A stretch of 64,000 nucleotides of DNA. Origin: SVTX01 sp045660325 (GTDB lineage Bacteria > Bacillota > Clostridia > Oscillospirales > CAG-272). The notes beneath the pieces were generated by a model that was not told where the DNA came from, made no database searches, and saw only the letters and a list, made by a program, of their open reading frames with translations. Both the position numbers and the translations under genes were made by a program. The first letter of the stretch is position 1; the number at the start of each line of letters is the position of its first letter. Positions 23,464 through 33,922 of the stretch are shown piece by piece. The stretch lies in contig JAZRDO010000034.1 of the NCBI GenBank assembly GCA_045660325.1, positions 1 to 64,000 of the forward strand, given 5' to 3'.

Positions 23464-24621
23464 ATGATCTATCTTGATAATAGCGCAACGACCAATTTGT
23501 CCGCATCGGCTAAGGCGGCTATGCTTGACGCTATGGAGTGCTTCGGCAATCCCTCGTCAAAGCATATTATGGGTACGAACGCCAAGAAAATGCTTGACTC
23601 CGCGCGTGAGAGTGTGGGCAAGTGTCTTGGAATGAATGGCGCGTCAAACGATAAGATTTTCTTTACTGCGTCGGGCACGGAAGCCAACAATATGGCGATT
23701 TTCGGTAGCGTTTATGCAAAAAAACGCGCTCGCGGAGATAAGATCATTACGACAGACTCCGAGCATTCCTCGGTTGAGAATGCAATGAAGCGACTTGAGG
23801 ACGAGGGCTTTACGGTCGTAAGACTGAAGACGCGCGGCGGCGTGCTTGATATGAATGAATTCCGCGCACAGCTTGACGATAGAGTTATTCTCGTATCTCT
23901 TATGATGACGAATAACGAAACGGGAGCGGTGTATGACGTTGAAAAAATTTTCTCGCTTGCAAAGGCGAAAAATCCCGATATCGTAACCCACTGTGATGCG
24001 GTGCAGGGCTTCTTGAAGGTGCCATTTACACCTAAAAAGATCAAGGCGGATCTCGTGAGTATCAGCGCTCATAAGATACACGGACCGAAGGGCGTAGGCG
24101 CACTTTTCGTATCTGCCGAGATATTGAAGCGCAGACTCTTAACCCCCTATATCGTAGGCGGCGGTCAGGAAAGCGGCTTCCGTTCGGGTACTGAAAACAT
24201 GATCGGTATCTGCGGCTTTTCCGCGGCGGCGACCGAGGGCTTTACGAATTTCCGCGTAAATTTTGAAAAAATTACCGATCTTCGCAATATGGCGGAGAAT
24301 GAGCTTGCTGACAGCGAGATAAGAATCAATAAGCCGCAGGGTACTCGCGCGCCTCATATATTGAGCCTCACACTTCCAAAGATCAAGAGTGAGACGATGC
24401 TTAATTTCCTTTCGGGTAAGGGAATATGTGTCTCCTCAGGCTCGGCGTGCTCAACACATTCAAGAAATATCTCCTCTGCGCTCGTAGGCTTCGGTCTTTC
24501 GGATTCCGAGGCGGATACGACTATTCGTGTAAGCTTTTCTTCTTATAATACCGAGGACGACGTGAAGGCACTTGTCGCGGCGCTTATTGAGGGCGTAAAT
24601 ACACTTGTAAGAATTAAATAA
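23464..24621 (+). CDS. cysteine desulfurase, NifS/IscS family
   Basis: A 385-residue class V aminotransferase-fold enzyme that moves sulfur from Cys to an active-site Cys for Fe-S cluster or thio-cofactor synthesis. It shows YLDNSATT at the start, the TASGTEANN cofactor loop, CDAVQGF, the PLP lysine in SISAHKIHGPKG, GGGQESGFRSGT, and the persulfide Cys in SSGSACSTHSRN. No IscU or ThiI gene follows, so its acceptor is unknown. AAGGAG lies 5 nt before the ATG; it is the last gene of the murD operon, which ends at the terminator at 24625. Confidence 0.92.
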   Translation: MIYLDNSATTNLSASAKAAMLDAMECFGNPSSKHIMGTNAKKMLDSARESVGKCLGMNGASNDKIFFTASGTEANNMAIFGSVYAKKRARGDKIITTDSEHSSVENAMKRLEDEGFTVVRLKTRGGVLDMNEFRAQLDDRVILVSLMMTNNETGAVYDVEKIFSLAKAKNPDIVTHCDAVQGFLKVPFTPKKIKADLVSISAHKIHGPKGVGALFVSAEILKRRLLTPYIVGGGQESGFRSGTENMIGICGFSAAATEGFTNFRVNFEKITDLRNMAENELADSEIRINKPQGTRAPHILSLTLPKIKSETMLNFLSGKGICVSSGSACSTHSRNISSALVGFGLSDSEADTTIRVSFSSYNTEDDVKALVAALIEGVNTLVRIK

Positions 24622-24624
24622 TAG

Positions 24625-24656
24625 AAAAAGGAGCAGTTTGAAACTGTTCCTTTTTT
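24625..24656 (+). terminator. terminator of the murD-M42-desulfurase operon
   Basis: Stem AGGAGCAGTTT / AAACTGTTCCT (one G-T pair) followed by a T-run, a few bases past the stop. Confidence 0.8.
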
Positions 24657-24773
24657 ATATAAAGAATTTTCCTCCAATTTTCAAAAACTGCTATTAATTC
24701 CGAAACTTTAAAATAAAATAGTTATATATGGCAATACTAAAATTACAAGAAAGCAATTCGGAGGATAATATAT

Positions 24774-26093
24774 ATGAGTAGTAAGGCGCAGATAATTAAA
24801 TGCACGGCAAGGGAAATTTTAGACTCCCGAGGCAATCCTACGGTCGAGGCGAGTGTGGTTCTCTCGGACGGAAATATCGGAGTTGCGAGCGTTCCGTCGG
24901 GCGCGTCAACGGGAATATACGAGGCGGTAGAGAAGCGCGACGGTGATTCTAAGCGTTTTGGCGGTAAGGGAGTTCTGACTGCGGTCGGTGGAATTTGTCG
25001 CGTGATATCACCCTCGCTTGTGGGCGTTTACGCGTCCGAGCAGAGTGAGATAGACAGGATCCTTATTGAGCTTGACGGCACGGAAAATAAAGAGCGACTT
25101 GGCGCGAATGCGATCCTTTCGGTCTCTCTCGCCGCCGCGCGAGCCGCCGCAAACAGCTATAAGATTCCATTATATAAATATATTGGCGGCATTTCCGCAG
25201 TCCGTCTTCCCGTGCCTATGATGAATATTTTAAATGGAGGAGCACACGCGGCGAATAATATCGATATTCAGGAATTTATGATCTGTCCTATAAATGCTCC
25301 TTCTTTTTCCGATGCGCTCCGTATGGGAAGCGAGATATATCATACACTTGGTAAAATTTTAAAGAGTGAGGGTAAGTCCGTGTCCGTCGGCGACGAGGGC
25401 GGCTTTGCGCCAAATCTTGATTCCGATGCCGCCGCAATAGAGTATATTATCCGCGCGATAGAGGAGTCGGGATATAGCACGGAGGACGTCAAGATCGCGC
25501 TTGACGTTGCCGCATCCGAATGGTATTCCGGAAATGATGGAAATTATCATTTGAAGAAGCGCGGCGAGACGTTATCCTGCGACAAGGTTATTGAATATAT
25601 GAGCTCGCTTGTAAAGAGCTATCCCATTATTTCAATTGAAGATCCGCTTGATCAGAGAGATTTTGAGGGCTGGAAGAAAATAAGTGATGCTATGCGCGAT
25701 AAAATTATGCTTGTCGGCGACGATCTTTTCGTTACGAGCGAGGAAAGGGTGAGATACGGCATAAAGAACGGTATCGCAAACAGCGTTCTTATAAAGCCCA
25801 ATCAGATAGGTACGCTCAGCGAGGTGCTTGACGTAATTAAGGTCGCAAAGAATTCCGAGTATAAGTGCATTATGTCGCACCGCTCGGGCGAGACCGAGGA
25901 TACGACGATCGCCGATCTTTCGGTCGGCTTTGGCGCGGAGTTTATAAAAACAGGCGCGCCCTGCAGAAGCGACAGAGTCGCAAAATACAACCGTCTTTTG
26001 AGGATTGAGTCCTCGATAGGCGGCTCGGCTATCTACGGCCTCTCCGCCGCAAAATCCAAGCCAATTCATAAAACCTCGTGCTGTGGAAATTAA
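24774..26093 (+). CDS. eno: enolase (phosphopyruvate hydratase)
   Basis: A 439-residue glycolytic enzyme converting 2-phosphoglycerate to phosphoenolpyruvate. All key elements are present: AREILDSRGNPTVE, PSGASTGIYEA, NNIDIQEFMI, GDEGGFAPNL, the metal ligands in LDVAASEWY, SIEDPLDQ and VGDDLFVT, the catalytic Lys in IKPNQIGT, and SHRSGETEDT. The length is normal. It is a single gene with GGAGG 7-8 nt before the ATG, in its own transcription unit between two terminators; I see no convincing -35/-10 in the 117-nt gap. The C-terminus ends in a short Lys/Cys tail. Confidence 0.96.
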   Translation: MSSKAQIIKCTAREILDSRGNPTVEASVVLSDGNIGVASVPSGASTGIYEAVEKRDGDSKRFGGKGVLTAVGGICRVISPSLVGVYASEQSEIDRILIELDGTENKERLGANAILSVSLAAARAAANSYKIPLYKYIGGISAVRLPVPMMNILNGGAHAANNIDIQEFMICPINAPSFSDALRMGSEIYHTLGKILKSEGKSVSVGDEGGFAPNLDSDAAAIEYIIRAIEESGYSTEDVKIALDVAASEWYSGNDGNYHLKKRGETLSCDKVIEYMSSLVKSYPIISIEDPLDQRDFEGWKKISDAMRDKIMLVGDDLFVTSEERVRYGIKNGIANSVLIKPNQIGTLSEVLDVIKVAKNSEYKCIMSHRSGETEDTTIADLSVGFGAEFIKTGAPCRSDRVAKYNRLLRIESSIGGSAIYGLSAAKSKPIHKTSCCGN

Positions 26094-26095
26094 AA

Positions 26096-26123
26096 AAAGC
26101 TCCCGAATGCTCGGGAGCTTTTT
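26096..26123. terminator. bidirectional terminator between eno and the HAD phosphatase gene
   Basis: Stem AGCTCCCGA / TCGGGAGCT with A-run and T-run on either side, between convergent genes. Confidence 0.88.
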
Positions 26124-26129
26124 GTTTTA

Positions 26130-26951
26130 TTAACCGAAAATTTCTTTATCCGCCTCGGCAAGAGAGGGGAATACAAAATCGGGTGCATCAGCTGCAGTTG
26201 CCGCTTCAACGTCGCTCATTTGTGTCTCGCCCGTAAGCACGAGAATAGCAGTTACGCCGTGACGCTTACCGAGTGCGATGTCGGTATAGAGTCTGTCGCC
26301 GAAAATACACATTTCACTTTTGTCGTAGCCCGTTGCCTCTGCGATCATTTCAACAGTTTCCGCATAGGGCTTGCCGAAATACGTGGGCGTTTTGCCCGTG
26401 GAGGCGGTAACGAACGCCGCGATAGCGCCACTGTCGGGGATAAATCCCGTTTCCGTCGGGCAGTTGAAATCGGGGTGTGTGGAGAGATACTCTGCACCGC
26501 CTCGAACGAATCGGCAGGCATTGTCAAGCTTCTTATACGTAAGAGATGTATCAAAGCTTGTGATAACTATGTCCGCGCTCTCCTCGTCTCCCGTAAGAAT
26601 ATTGATTCCGCGAGCCTTGTAATCCTCGACAAGATCGTCAGTTCCTACAAGGTAAACGGATTTGTCCGCTCTGTGACGGAGGAGAAACTCTGCCGTTACG
26701 TCGCCCGAGGTCATTATCTCGTCATCCGCGGGGGAAAAGCCGAGTCGTGTGAGCTTTTGAAGATAAAAGGGAGTCGTGCGAGAGGCGTTGTTTGTAAAGA
26801 AAAGCACCTTCTTGCCGTTTGCTCTGAGATTCTCAATGAATTTAATGGCAAAATCAAACACCTGATTGCCGAGGTAGATCGTGCCGTCCATATCGAAGAT
26901 AAACAGTTTTTTGTCCTTGAGTATACTTGTATTGGGATTTGTGAAGTTCAT
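26130..26951 (-). CDS. HAD-IIA family phosphatase (NagD-like)
   Basis: A 273-residue HAD hydrolase with the C2 cap of the IIA group. Motif I is FDMDGTIY (nucleophile Asp), motif II FFTNNASR, the cap begins after TSGDVTAE, motif III Lys lies in YFGKPYAE, and motif IV is IFGDRLYTDI. These enzymes dephosphorylate sugar phosphates or nucleotides; the substrate cannot be read from sequence. It follows addA by 14 nt and has AAGGA 7 nt before the ATG, so it is the last gene of the queG-like/addB/addA transcript. The functional link to DNA repair is unclear. Confidence 0.9.
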   Translation of the reverse strand: MNFTNPNTSILKDKKLFIFDMDGTIYLGNQVFDFAIKFIENLRANGKKVLFFTNNASRTTPFYLQKLTRLGFSPADDEIMTSGDVTAEFLLRHRADKSVYLVGTDDLVEDYKARGINILTGDEESADIVITSFDTSLTYKKLDNACRFVRGGAEYLSTHPDFNCPTETGFIPDSGAIAAFVTASTGKTPTYFGKPYAETVEMIAEATGYDKSEMCIFGDRLYTDIALGKRHGVTAILVLTGETQMSDVEAATAADAPDFVFPSLAEADKEIFG

Positions 26952-26965
26952 TTTTATTTCCTTCT

Positions 26966-29900
26966 TTATATCGTAATTTCAATTGCTTCGCCAAGCGGCA
27001 AAGAGTAAATGAATATTTTATCGGGCTCTTTACCGAAAATAGTGCTTACCGCCTTCTTGTATTGGAGAAGCTGGTATTTATGTGTTTCACGAAGACGAGC
27101 CTTGAATTCGGCAGCTGTTTCTCCCTCATCAAATCTTCTTCTGTCGGTCTTGTAGTCGCAGATGTATATATCTCCGTTTTCAAATTCCGCCAAAATGTCT
27201 ATCGAGCCCTGTACGAACACCTGCTTGCCCGAAAGCGCCGTCTTTTTTTCAGTGTCCGTAGCAAAATCGGACGCGGGACACAGGATACCGAACTTAAACT
27301 CACGGTGTGGATTTTTACACTTAAGAATATTTTGGAAGAATTTGCTTTGCGTAAATTTTTCTATTTGCGTTCTGTTGATAAGCTCGGCATATTCTGTCGG
27401 GATGAATTTATTGTCGACAAGACGTGCGATCTCACTCTCAACACCGTTATGCTTAAGAAGACCGAAGTTGCAGAATTGCAAAAAGGCGTGTGTAGCCGTG
27501 CCGATCTCGGCGGAGGTGTATTCCTTCTTTTTGTCAAGGATGCTTACAATATCATCGCTTCCTGATCTCATAAGAGATATTCGCTCCTTGATAGCCTCGC
27601 GTCTTTCGTTGTCGTCCGAGCTTTCGGAAATGATTCCCGAGGATACCGTAAGAGCCTTATCAAAGAGATTTGGAGCCGCCTTTGATGCCGCTATCTTCGA
27701 CGGAATACTAAGAGTGCTTTGCGATATATCAACGGCTTTAGCTGCATTGATAGTATTAACGTAACCCTTTTCATTTTCCGAAAGATTCGTTTTATCGGTC
27801 ATAGCGTTGGCTGAAAGCTCACTCTCATCAAAGCGGATGCTGTTTATATCTATTACGTTGATATCAAAGGAGTCGCTTCTCACGTTGTTATCGGGATCGT
27901 ATATAGAGGATATTATCCACGCGATATAGCTGTCAAGTGCAAGCTTTGCATGATCCGAGAAGCCGTTCATAAGCACACTTCTTTTGAAGCTTTCAAAGGT
28001 CGTCTTGAAGGATGCGCTTACGTAAAGGCGCTCTCGCGCTCTTGTCAGGGCAACGTAGAGAACTCGCATTTCCTCTAAAATATTGCTCTCGCGGTTCTTT
28101 TCAAGTATCGCGTCGCGAACGATATTGTTTACGTATTGGTCTACGTAGGAATTTCCTTCAGCGTCCGTTACCTTGTGAGGTAGCCTTGTCGCGCAACCGA
28201 TACCCGCATTGTAATTAAGAGCCTTCTTCGCGTCCTGATTGGAAAAATGATGGGCTGTATTATATACAAAAACGGAATTGCGCTCAAGACCCTTTGACTG
28301 ATGTATGGTCATAATGTTGACCGCGTTTGAGGGCGTAGCCTCTGAAAAGCTCACGCTACCCTTTTCGGAGAGCTTGCGGCAGTATTTAAGGAAGCTGTAA
28401 AGTCCACTCCAGTTGTTTTTCGTATAATTGCAGGCGGTGTCGTAAAGGTAGACGTACGCTCCCGTCTCGCAAATAAGAGAAAATTCCTCGCAGGTGCGGA
28501 TCTCCTTTAGGAGCTTGTCGACCGACACTCTTCTTGCAACCGCGCGAAGACGTGACAACAGCTTTATTATATCGTTTGACCTGCGGCAGAGAAGAGTAGC
28601 CAAGGGGTCGCCGTCAGCGAGCGCGCCGTATTCTCTCAATGCTCGCATAAGAGATTTGGAGTTAGGCGTGAATTTTCTTACGGTAACTATCTCCTCAAGA
28701 GAAAGCAGGGGAGTGCCGCAGTATGCGGGAGAGGTAAGGAATCCGCAAAGGGCAATATCGTCCTCGGGATTGTCGATAACCTTCATAAGATCAAGAAGGG
28801 CCTTCATTTCCTCTCCGTCAAATATTTCGCTCTTGGCGGAAAGGCAATATTCGATCCCGTATTTCTTGAGCGCCTTGGCAACGATGGGACCGTCGTCCTT
28901 TACGCGCACGAGCACGGCGATATCCTTTTTCTCTATAGGCTCGCCATCGGGCTTTTTTTCTTCTCTGAGGAGTCTTAATATCTCCTTGGCGCAAAGCAAA
29001 GCCTCGGGTGAAATGCCGTCGTTGGGGCTGCTTTGTCCGTCATCGCTATCCTCTTCGGATACGTCCGTCGGTATATCCTCCGGAGTTTCAATGACGTTTA
29101 TTTGAACGCGGGGAGGAACGTAACCCTTGGGGAGGTCAAGCTTATTGAATTTGAGGTCGTCGTCGGAGGTGTATTGGAGCTTGTCGCCTGCCGCAGTAAA
29201 GAGGAAGGGACAAACCGTGTTTGTGAAGTCGATAACACTGCTGTCACAGCGGAAGTTTTCCGACATAAATATGGTGCATCCGTCGGAACTCTCGGCAGCG
29301 GGCTCGTCGTATTTCGGGAATTTGCTTCTGTACCCCGCAAAAAGCTCGGGAACTGCATCACGGAAGCCGTAAATGCTTTGCTTGATGTCGCCCACCATAA
29401 ATCGGCGGTTCTGACCGATTATCTCAAATATCTTATCCTGTATCTCGCTTACGTCCTGATATTCGTCGATATATACCTCGTCGTAAAGCGATCTCATAGT
29501 ATCCTTAACCGTAAGATTATCGTCGGTGAGCATACGGAGGAGATATATCGGCATATCGTAGAACTCGCAAAGACCCTTTTCTTCCTTGTATTTGGTGTAA
29601 TTGACGTGGAATTCCTTGATTATTTTGTAAAGAATATCGTTGTACGTCGCGGTAAGGAGAACCTGCTCCTTTATTTCGTCGGGAGTCAGGGAAAGATAGT
29701 TGTTATAGAATTTGGCGATATTGTCCTTAACTTTCTTCTTTATATCCAGGCATTCCTTGGAGAAGTCGTTGCCCTTTCCCCTAGGCATAGAACTCGGGGT
29801 GGTGGGATTAAAATCGGCAAACGCTTGTCTTGTTTGTGCATACGTTCCGGAAGCCCTTTGCGCTAAAGTATAGCACTTAGTCATGGTTTCCTCAAATGCG

Positions 29901-30679
29901 GAGTAATATTTTTCCTTTACGAGCTCATCCTCGTCCATCCTGTCAAGATAGTACGATATCTTGCAGGCGGCAAGATTTGCGGTGGATATCGCGCTTGCCT
30001 GAATAGCCTTTCCCACGCGGGATGAGAAAAATTCAAGCTCGGCATCGCGACGAAGCTCGTTCGAGTTTTTCAAGATAAGCTCAACTCCGTCCGTCGTTGA
30101 CATAAGATTCTTATGAACGTCAAGGAGCAAGGGAATTATGTTTTTGGTGGTCTTGGAGCTTGAAAGCGACGTAATGAAATCAAGAAAATCACAGCTCGCG
30201 TTGATACCGCAAAGCCTTGAGCCCTCGCAAAGCTTGTTTTCACGGTACATTTTCTCAATAACGTCGCCCATTATTTCACGTCTTATCTCGTCGAGCTCCG
30301 CATCCTCGGCAAGTCTGAGAGATGCAGGAAGTCCGAGCTTTTCAAAATTGCTTCTCACGGGCTCGTTTAAGAACGAGTCGATAGTACATATTTTAGCATC
30401 TCCGAGAAGAAGCATCTGTCGTTGAAGCCTCTCGTTGCCCGGGTTTTCGGTAATAGCCTCCGAGAGAGCCTTGGATATCTTCACCTTAAGATCCTGCGCC
30501 GATGCGCGGGTAAAGGTAACGATAAGCATTCTCGAGATGTCGGCATTTTTATCGTTTAAGAGCTTTTTGATAATTCTCTGAGTGAGAGTAAACGTCTTAC
30601 CCGAGCCTGCCGCCGCGCTGACAAGCACGGTTTTTCCGCTTTTATCTATTGCTGCTAACTGAGCGCTTGTTAATCCCAT
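26966..30679 (-). CDS. addA: AddA helicase-nuclease subunit
   Basis: A 1237-residue protein of the AddAB complex that resects double-strand breaks for RecA-dependent repair. The UvrD-type helicase starts with AAAGSGKTFTLTQRI (Walker A, about residue 20) and has YIDEYQDVSEIQ (Walker B), VGDIKQSIYGFR and, after about residue 780, NIMTIHQSKGLE. The C-terminal nuclease has GTATHAFLQF, then DILAEFENG and CDYKTDRR, i.e. the PD-(D/E)xK catalytic residues. The length matches firmicute AddA. It starts 15 nt after addB with GGAG 7 nt before the ATG. Confidence 0.95.
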   Translation of the reverse strand: MGLTSAQLAAIDKSGKTVLVSAAAGSGKTFTLTQRIIKKLLNDKNADISRMLIVTFTRASAQDLKVKISKALSEAITENPGNERLQRQMLLLGDAKICTIDSFLNEPVRSNFEKLGLPASLRLAEDAELDEIRREIMGDVIEKMYRENKLCEGSRLCGINASCDFLDFITSLSSSKTTKNIIPLLLDVHKNLMSTTDGVELILKNSNELRRDAELEFFSSRVGKAIQASAISTANLAACKISYYLDRMDEDELVKEKYYSAFEETMTKCYTLAQRASGTYAQTRQAFADFNPTTPSSMPRGKGNDFSKECLDIKKKVKDNIAKFYNNYLSLTPDEIKEQVLLTATYNDILYKIIKEFHVNYTKYKEEKGLCEFYDMPIYLLRMLTDDNLTVKDTMRSLYDEVYIDEYQDVSEIQDKIFEIIGQNRRFMVGDIKQSIYGFRDAVPELFAGYRSKFPKYDEPAAESSDGCTIFMSENFRCDSSVIDFTNTVCPFLFTAAGDKLQYTSDDDLKFNKLDLPKGYVPPRVQINVIETPEDIPTDVSEEDSDDGQSSPNDGISPEALLCAKEILRLLREEKKPDGEPIEKKDIAVLVRVKDDGPIVAKALKKYGIEYCLSAKSEIFDGEEMKALLDLMKVIDNPEDDIALCGFLTSPAYCGTPLLSLEEIVTVRKFTPNSKSLMRALREYGALADGDPLATLLCRRSNDIIKLLSRLRAVARRVSVDKLLKEIRTCEEFSLICETGAYVYLYDTACNYTKNNWSGLYSFLKYCRKLSEKGSVSFSEATPSNAVNIMTIHQSKGLERNSVFVYNTAHHFSNQDAKKALNYNAGIGCATRLPHKVTDAEGNSYVDQYVNNIVRDAILEKNRESNILEEMRVLYVALTRARERLYVSASFKTTFESFKRSVLMNGFSDHAKLALDSYIAWIISSIYDPDNNVRSDSFDINVIDINSIRFDESELSANAMTDKTNLSENEKGYVNTINAAKAVDISQSTLSIPSKIAASKAAPNLFDKALTVSSGIISESSDDNERREAIKERISLMRSGSDDIVSILDKKKEYTSAEIGTATHAFLQFCNFGLLKHNGVESEIARLVDNKFIPTEYAELINRTQIEKFTQSKFFQNILKCKNPHREFKFGILCPASDFATDTEKKTALSGKQVFVQGSIDILAEFENGDIYICDYKTDRRRFDEGETAAEFKARLRETHKYQLLQYKKAVSTIFGKEPDKIFIYSLPLGEAIEITI

Positions 30680-30694
30680 ATTTACTCTCCTTTC

Positions 30695-33600
30695 TTAAAA
30701 GAATTTATCTTTGACTGCTACGGGACACTGATTCTTGAGCTTACAGAAGCCACAGGCATCCGATGACGGACGTCTTGGCGCCTTGCCTGAATAAATATCC
30801 TTAGCAATATTTGAGATCGTTGTGCAGAGGGTGTTCTTTATTTCACCCATTTGATCATTGCTTACGTGGTTGCGGGGGGACTTGTCCTCATTTTTAGCCT
30901 TGGTAGTTCCGACGATGAATTTATCGTCAAGAGAGTGGTTGGTTGCCTTGAGAAGCTCGCTGTCATTGAGAATAAAGCCGCTTCTGAAGGGCTCGATCAT
31001 ACCGTTCTTCTCTCTTACCGACAGGAAGAGCGCGGATGCAGGAATTATCTTCTTTTCTCCGCCTTCCGTGATTTCGTCAAATAAGCTACTGCCTTGATTT
31101 ATATCCGCGGTCGCCGCGAAGAGATAAATGGGGAGCTGGATGTCGTGTCCGTCGGCTATCTTGTCAATATTGAAGGTATCCTTTCCCGTTTTGTAGTCAA
31201 TAATACGGAGATAGATTCCCGAATCGGTGCTAAACGCGTCGATTCTGTCCACCTTTCCGCCCAGTATTACCGTCGGTGAGAAATCATCGGATACAGGAAC
31301 GCTGATATAGAGTGGCTTGAGGCGGCTTTTTTCATACTCGCCAATGCTTTCCTCAGCGCAAAGGATCTTGAAATCGTTGTGGAGGAATTCCTCGTCAATG
31401 CTTTGCAGCATATAGAACGCGGTGTTCCTGAATCTTGAAATCGCATAGAGGACTGAGGGCGGGGGAGTAACTCCTACGTCCTCGATATATTTTTCGGTAA
31501 TTTCGGTAGCCTTCTCAAGTATGTATTCGGGATCCTTGTGATCTACCTTACCGTTTGTAGTGTTTTCATTGAGATAATTCTCAATTATATGATGGATGAT
31601 GGTTCCGATATCCGCAAAGCCTATCTCCGAGCTCTTTGGCTCGCGAAGGCTAAGCACGTTTTCGCACCAATATCTGTACGGGCAAAGCGTAAAGGTGGAT
31701 ATCTGGGACTTCGAAAGACGGATCCTGTCTCCGAAAATGAGGCGCGCCTGCATGGGATCGACCTCGTACATATTATCTTCAACAGAGCCCTTGTCGGCGA
31801 CCTCGGAAATACCGTCTCTGACATACGGCTTTATACGGGAAAGGTCAAACGTTTCAATAGTTTTTTCATTTATTTTGAATATGAACAGTATTCTGCTCCA
31901 TGCAACCGACGGAGCCTTTGCCTTTCCATCCATGCCCGCGGTAGGACAGGTGATATAGAGCTTCTCGCTCGGTGTTGTGAGCGCGCTGTAAACAAAGTAG
32001 AGCTCGTCGCAGGAAAGCTTTTCGTTAATTACGGAAAATCTCCGATATTCGCGGTCAAGCTCCGAGAGAAGCTTTCTGTCCTCACGCTTAATAAGAGTGG
32101 TATCGCTTATTGCGCGGGGAAATTCTCCCTCACAAAGATTAAGCACGAATGCGATCTTGATGTTTTCGGTACGGAGAGTGGATGCCGAGCCTATCGTAAC
32201 GTAATCGTTAATAGGGGGCACGCTTGCAATATCCGTATGCGTGAACATAATTTCGATCGCCTTTATGATTTCGCCGAGCTTAAGTCTTTCGTCTTCAAAA
32301 AGCTTGGCAATGGTTTGTATGCTTTCAACGATGTAATCGTATATTCTCAGCGTGTCGGAGCATTCGCGGACGTTACCCCTATCAAGCTCGTATTCGCAAA
32401 GCCCGGATATTGATCCTGCAAGCTTGGTCTCGTCCATATATTTATAGAGCGCGCGCATCGCTTCACGTGTGTTGGGTGCTGAGATTATACCTGCCTGAAG
32501 TCTTTCAAGTGGCGGAATAATAGTATCCTTTACCTTGTTTGCTGCGACAAGTATAGCGCTTGCGCGCTCGCTTCTTTCTACGGTATAGCCGTCGGGATTC
32601 ATATTGAATGCCTCCACGGTAAAGCCCTTGCCGTTTATATTCCACGTTGTGCAATAGTCCTCAAACATATCGCACTCCTCGTCGGAGATCGGGCAAAGTC
32701 CTGTCTTTACGAGAGTGAGAATGTCGTCAAGGCGGAAGCCCGTTGCTACCGCGCGCAGTGAAGAAAGAATAAATCTTGACGCGGAGCTGGAGCAAATATT
32801 GGTTTTTTCGGAATAAAAGTAGGGAATATTATATTTGTTGAAAACCGAATTGATTATCCCCTTGTATTTTTCGGCGTCGCGCATAATGACCGCCATATTT
32901 GAAAAGCTGGTGCCGGACTTCTTCTCTTCAAGAAGCTTGATCGCGACGTATTCCGCTTCCTCGTATGCATTGCGACATAACGTGAGCTTTATCGCCTCAA
33001 GATCTTCGCTTGAAAAATCCTTTCTTTCATCGGGCTTTAATGAAAAGTCCCATATACGGGATTCAAGCTCGGCAAGCGCGGGCTTTATTACGGCACCCTC
33101 AAGGGATACCGGCTCCGCCTTTGTCTCGATACAGTTAGTCTCGGCATATTCGCAAAGCTCATTAACGGTACGGCTGATGCTCTTGGTGTGATTTTGATCG
33201 TAGCTGCGATGGGGGAGATTCATCGCGATCGTGATTTTTTCAGCCTGGCGGATGATCTTTTTGATTATTTCCTCCTCGGATGAAGTGAAATCCGTAAAGG
33301 AGTCTATGAAGACCTGAGTATTACGGAAGAAATCAAACTCCGCGAGCTTGTCCGCAACGAGTCGTTGCAGCTCTTCATTGAGCATAACGTCTCCGCCGAG
33401 CTTTTCTTCCACGTCGTGCTCAAACGCAGCGTAAATGAGCGCAATATCGTTAAATTTATTTTTGAACGCCTCGTCGGTTGATTTTGGGGAATTGATCTTT
33501 TCCGCAAGATCCTCGGGAGAGATTCCGTAGGCGGCAAGCTCGGTTATCGTTGAGAGAACCATATCCGAAAAGGACGTATCGTTTCTGTTTCCGCGAAATT

Positions 33601-33910
33601 CCTTCAGCTGATCGGCTACCGAGTTTGCGCTATGCCATACGAGCAGGTGCTTTACTGCGTCGGAAACGGGCTTTCTTGTCAGTCCTCCGTGCTTTGAGGC
33701 TACAAGCTCGGAAATGGATGAAAAGCTGATAACCTTAAGGTGTCTTGCCGCTTGCGGCATAATTGTAGCTATCATGGTTTCACTTATGTGAGCTTGCTGC
33801 TCGGGCACGATAAGATACGTGCTCTTGCCCTCGTCAATGCATACCTTTATTCTGTTTATGATCTCGGTCGTTTTTCCGCTTTTCGGACGTCCCAAAATAA
33901 ATTCCAGCAT
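30695..33910 (-). CDS. addB: AddB helicase-nuclease subunit
   Basis: A 1071-residue partner of AddA. The N-terminal inactive helicase domain keeps the Walker A motif LGRPKSGKTTEI; the C-terminal nuclease has GTIIHHIIENYL, VDRIDAF and IDYKTGKD. Four cysteines fit the AddB iron-sulfur cluster: TLCPYRYWC near residue 750 and CGFCKLKNQCP at the C-terminus. AddB recognises Chi and cuts the second strand. GGAGG lies 5 nt before the ATG. Gene order addB-addA is the one known in Bacillus; the upstream neighbour here is a QueG-like gene. Confidence 0.95.
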   Translation of the reverse strand: MLEFILGRPKSGKTTEIINRIKVCIDEGKSTYLIVPEQQAHISETMIATIMPQAARHLKVISFSSISELVASKHGGLTRKPVSDAVKHLLVWHSANSVADQLKEFRGNRNDTSFSDMVLSTITELAAYGISPEDLAEKINSPKSTDEAFKNKFNDIALIYAAFEHDVEEKLGGDVMLNEELQRLVADKLAEFDFFRNTQVFIDSFTDFTSSEEEIIKKIIRQAEKITIAMNLPHRSYDQNHTKSISRTVNELCEYAETNCIETKAEPVSLEGAVIKPALAELESRIWDFSLKPDERKDFSSEDLEAIKLTLCRNAYEEAEYVAIKLLEEKKSGTSFSNMAVIMRDAEKYKGIINSVFNKYNIPYFYSEKTNICSSSASRFILSSLRAVATGFRLDDILTLVKTGLCPISDEECDMFEDYCTTWNINGKGFTVEAFNMNPDGYTVERSERASAILVAANKVKDTIIPPLERLQAGIISAPNTREAMRALYKYMDETKLAGSISGLCEYELDRGNVRECSDTLRIYDYIVESIQTIAKLFEDERLKLGEIIKAIEIMFTHTDIASVPPINDYVTIGSASTLRTENIKIAFVLNLCEGEFPRAISDTTLIKREDRKLLSELDREYRRFSVINEKLSCDELYFVYSALTTPSEKLYITCPTAGMDGKAKAPSVAWSRILFIFKINEKTIETFDLSRIKPYVRDGISEVADKGSVEDNMYEVDPMQARLIFGDRIRLSKSQISTFTLCPYRYWCENVLSLREPKSSEIGFADIGTIIHHIIENYLNENTTNGKVDHKDPEYILEKATEITEKYIEDVGVTPPPSVLYAISRFRNTAFYMLQSIDEEFLHNDFKILCAEESIGEYEKSRLKPLYISVPVSDDFSPTVILGGKVDRIDAFSTDSGIYLRIIDYKTGKDTFNIDKIADGHDIQLPIYLFAATADINQGSSLFDEITEGGEKKIIPASALFLSVREKNGMIEPFRSGFILNDSELLKATNHSLDDKFIVGTTKAKNEDKSPRNHVSNDQMGEIKNTLCTTISNIAKDIYSGKAPRRPSSDACGFCKLKNQCPVAVKDKFF

Positions 33911-33922
33911 ATTGCCTCCGTG

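Noticed and set aside
24657..24773. A riboswitch or T-box in the leader of eno
   Set aside because: The gap is only 117 nt, AT-rich, with no conserved specifier or antiterminator elements; nothing supportable was found.
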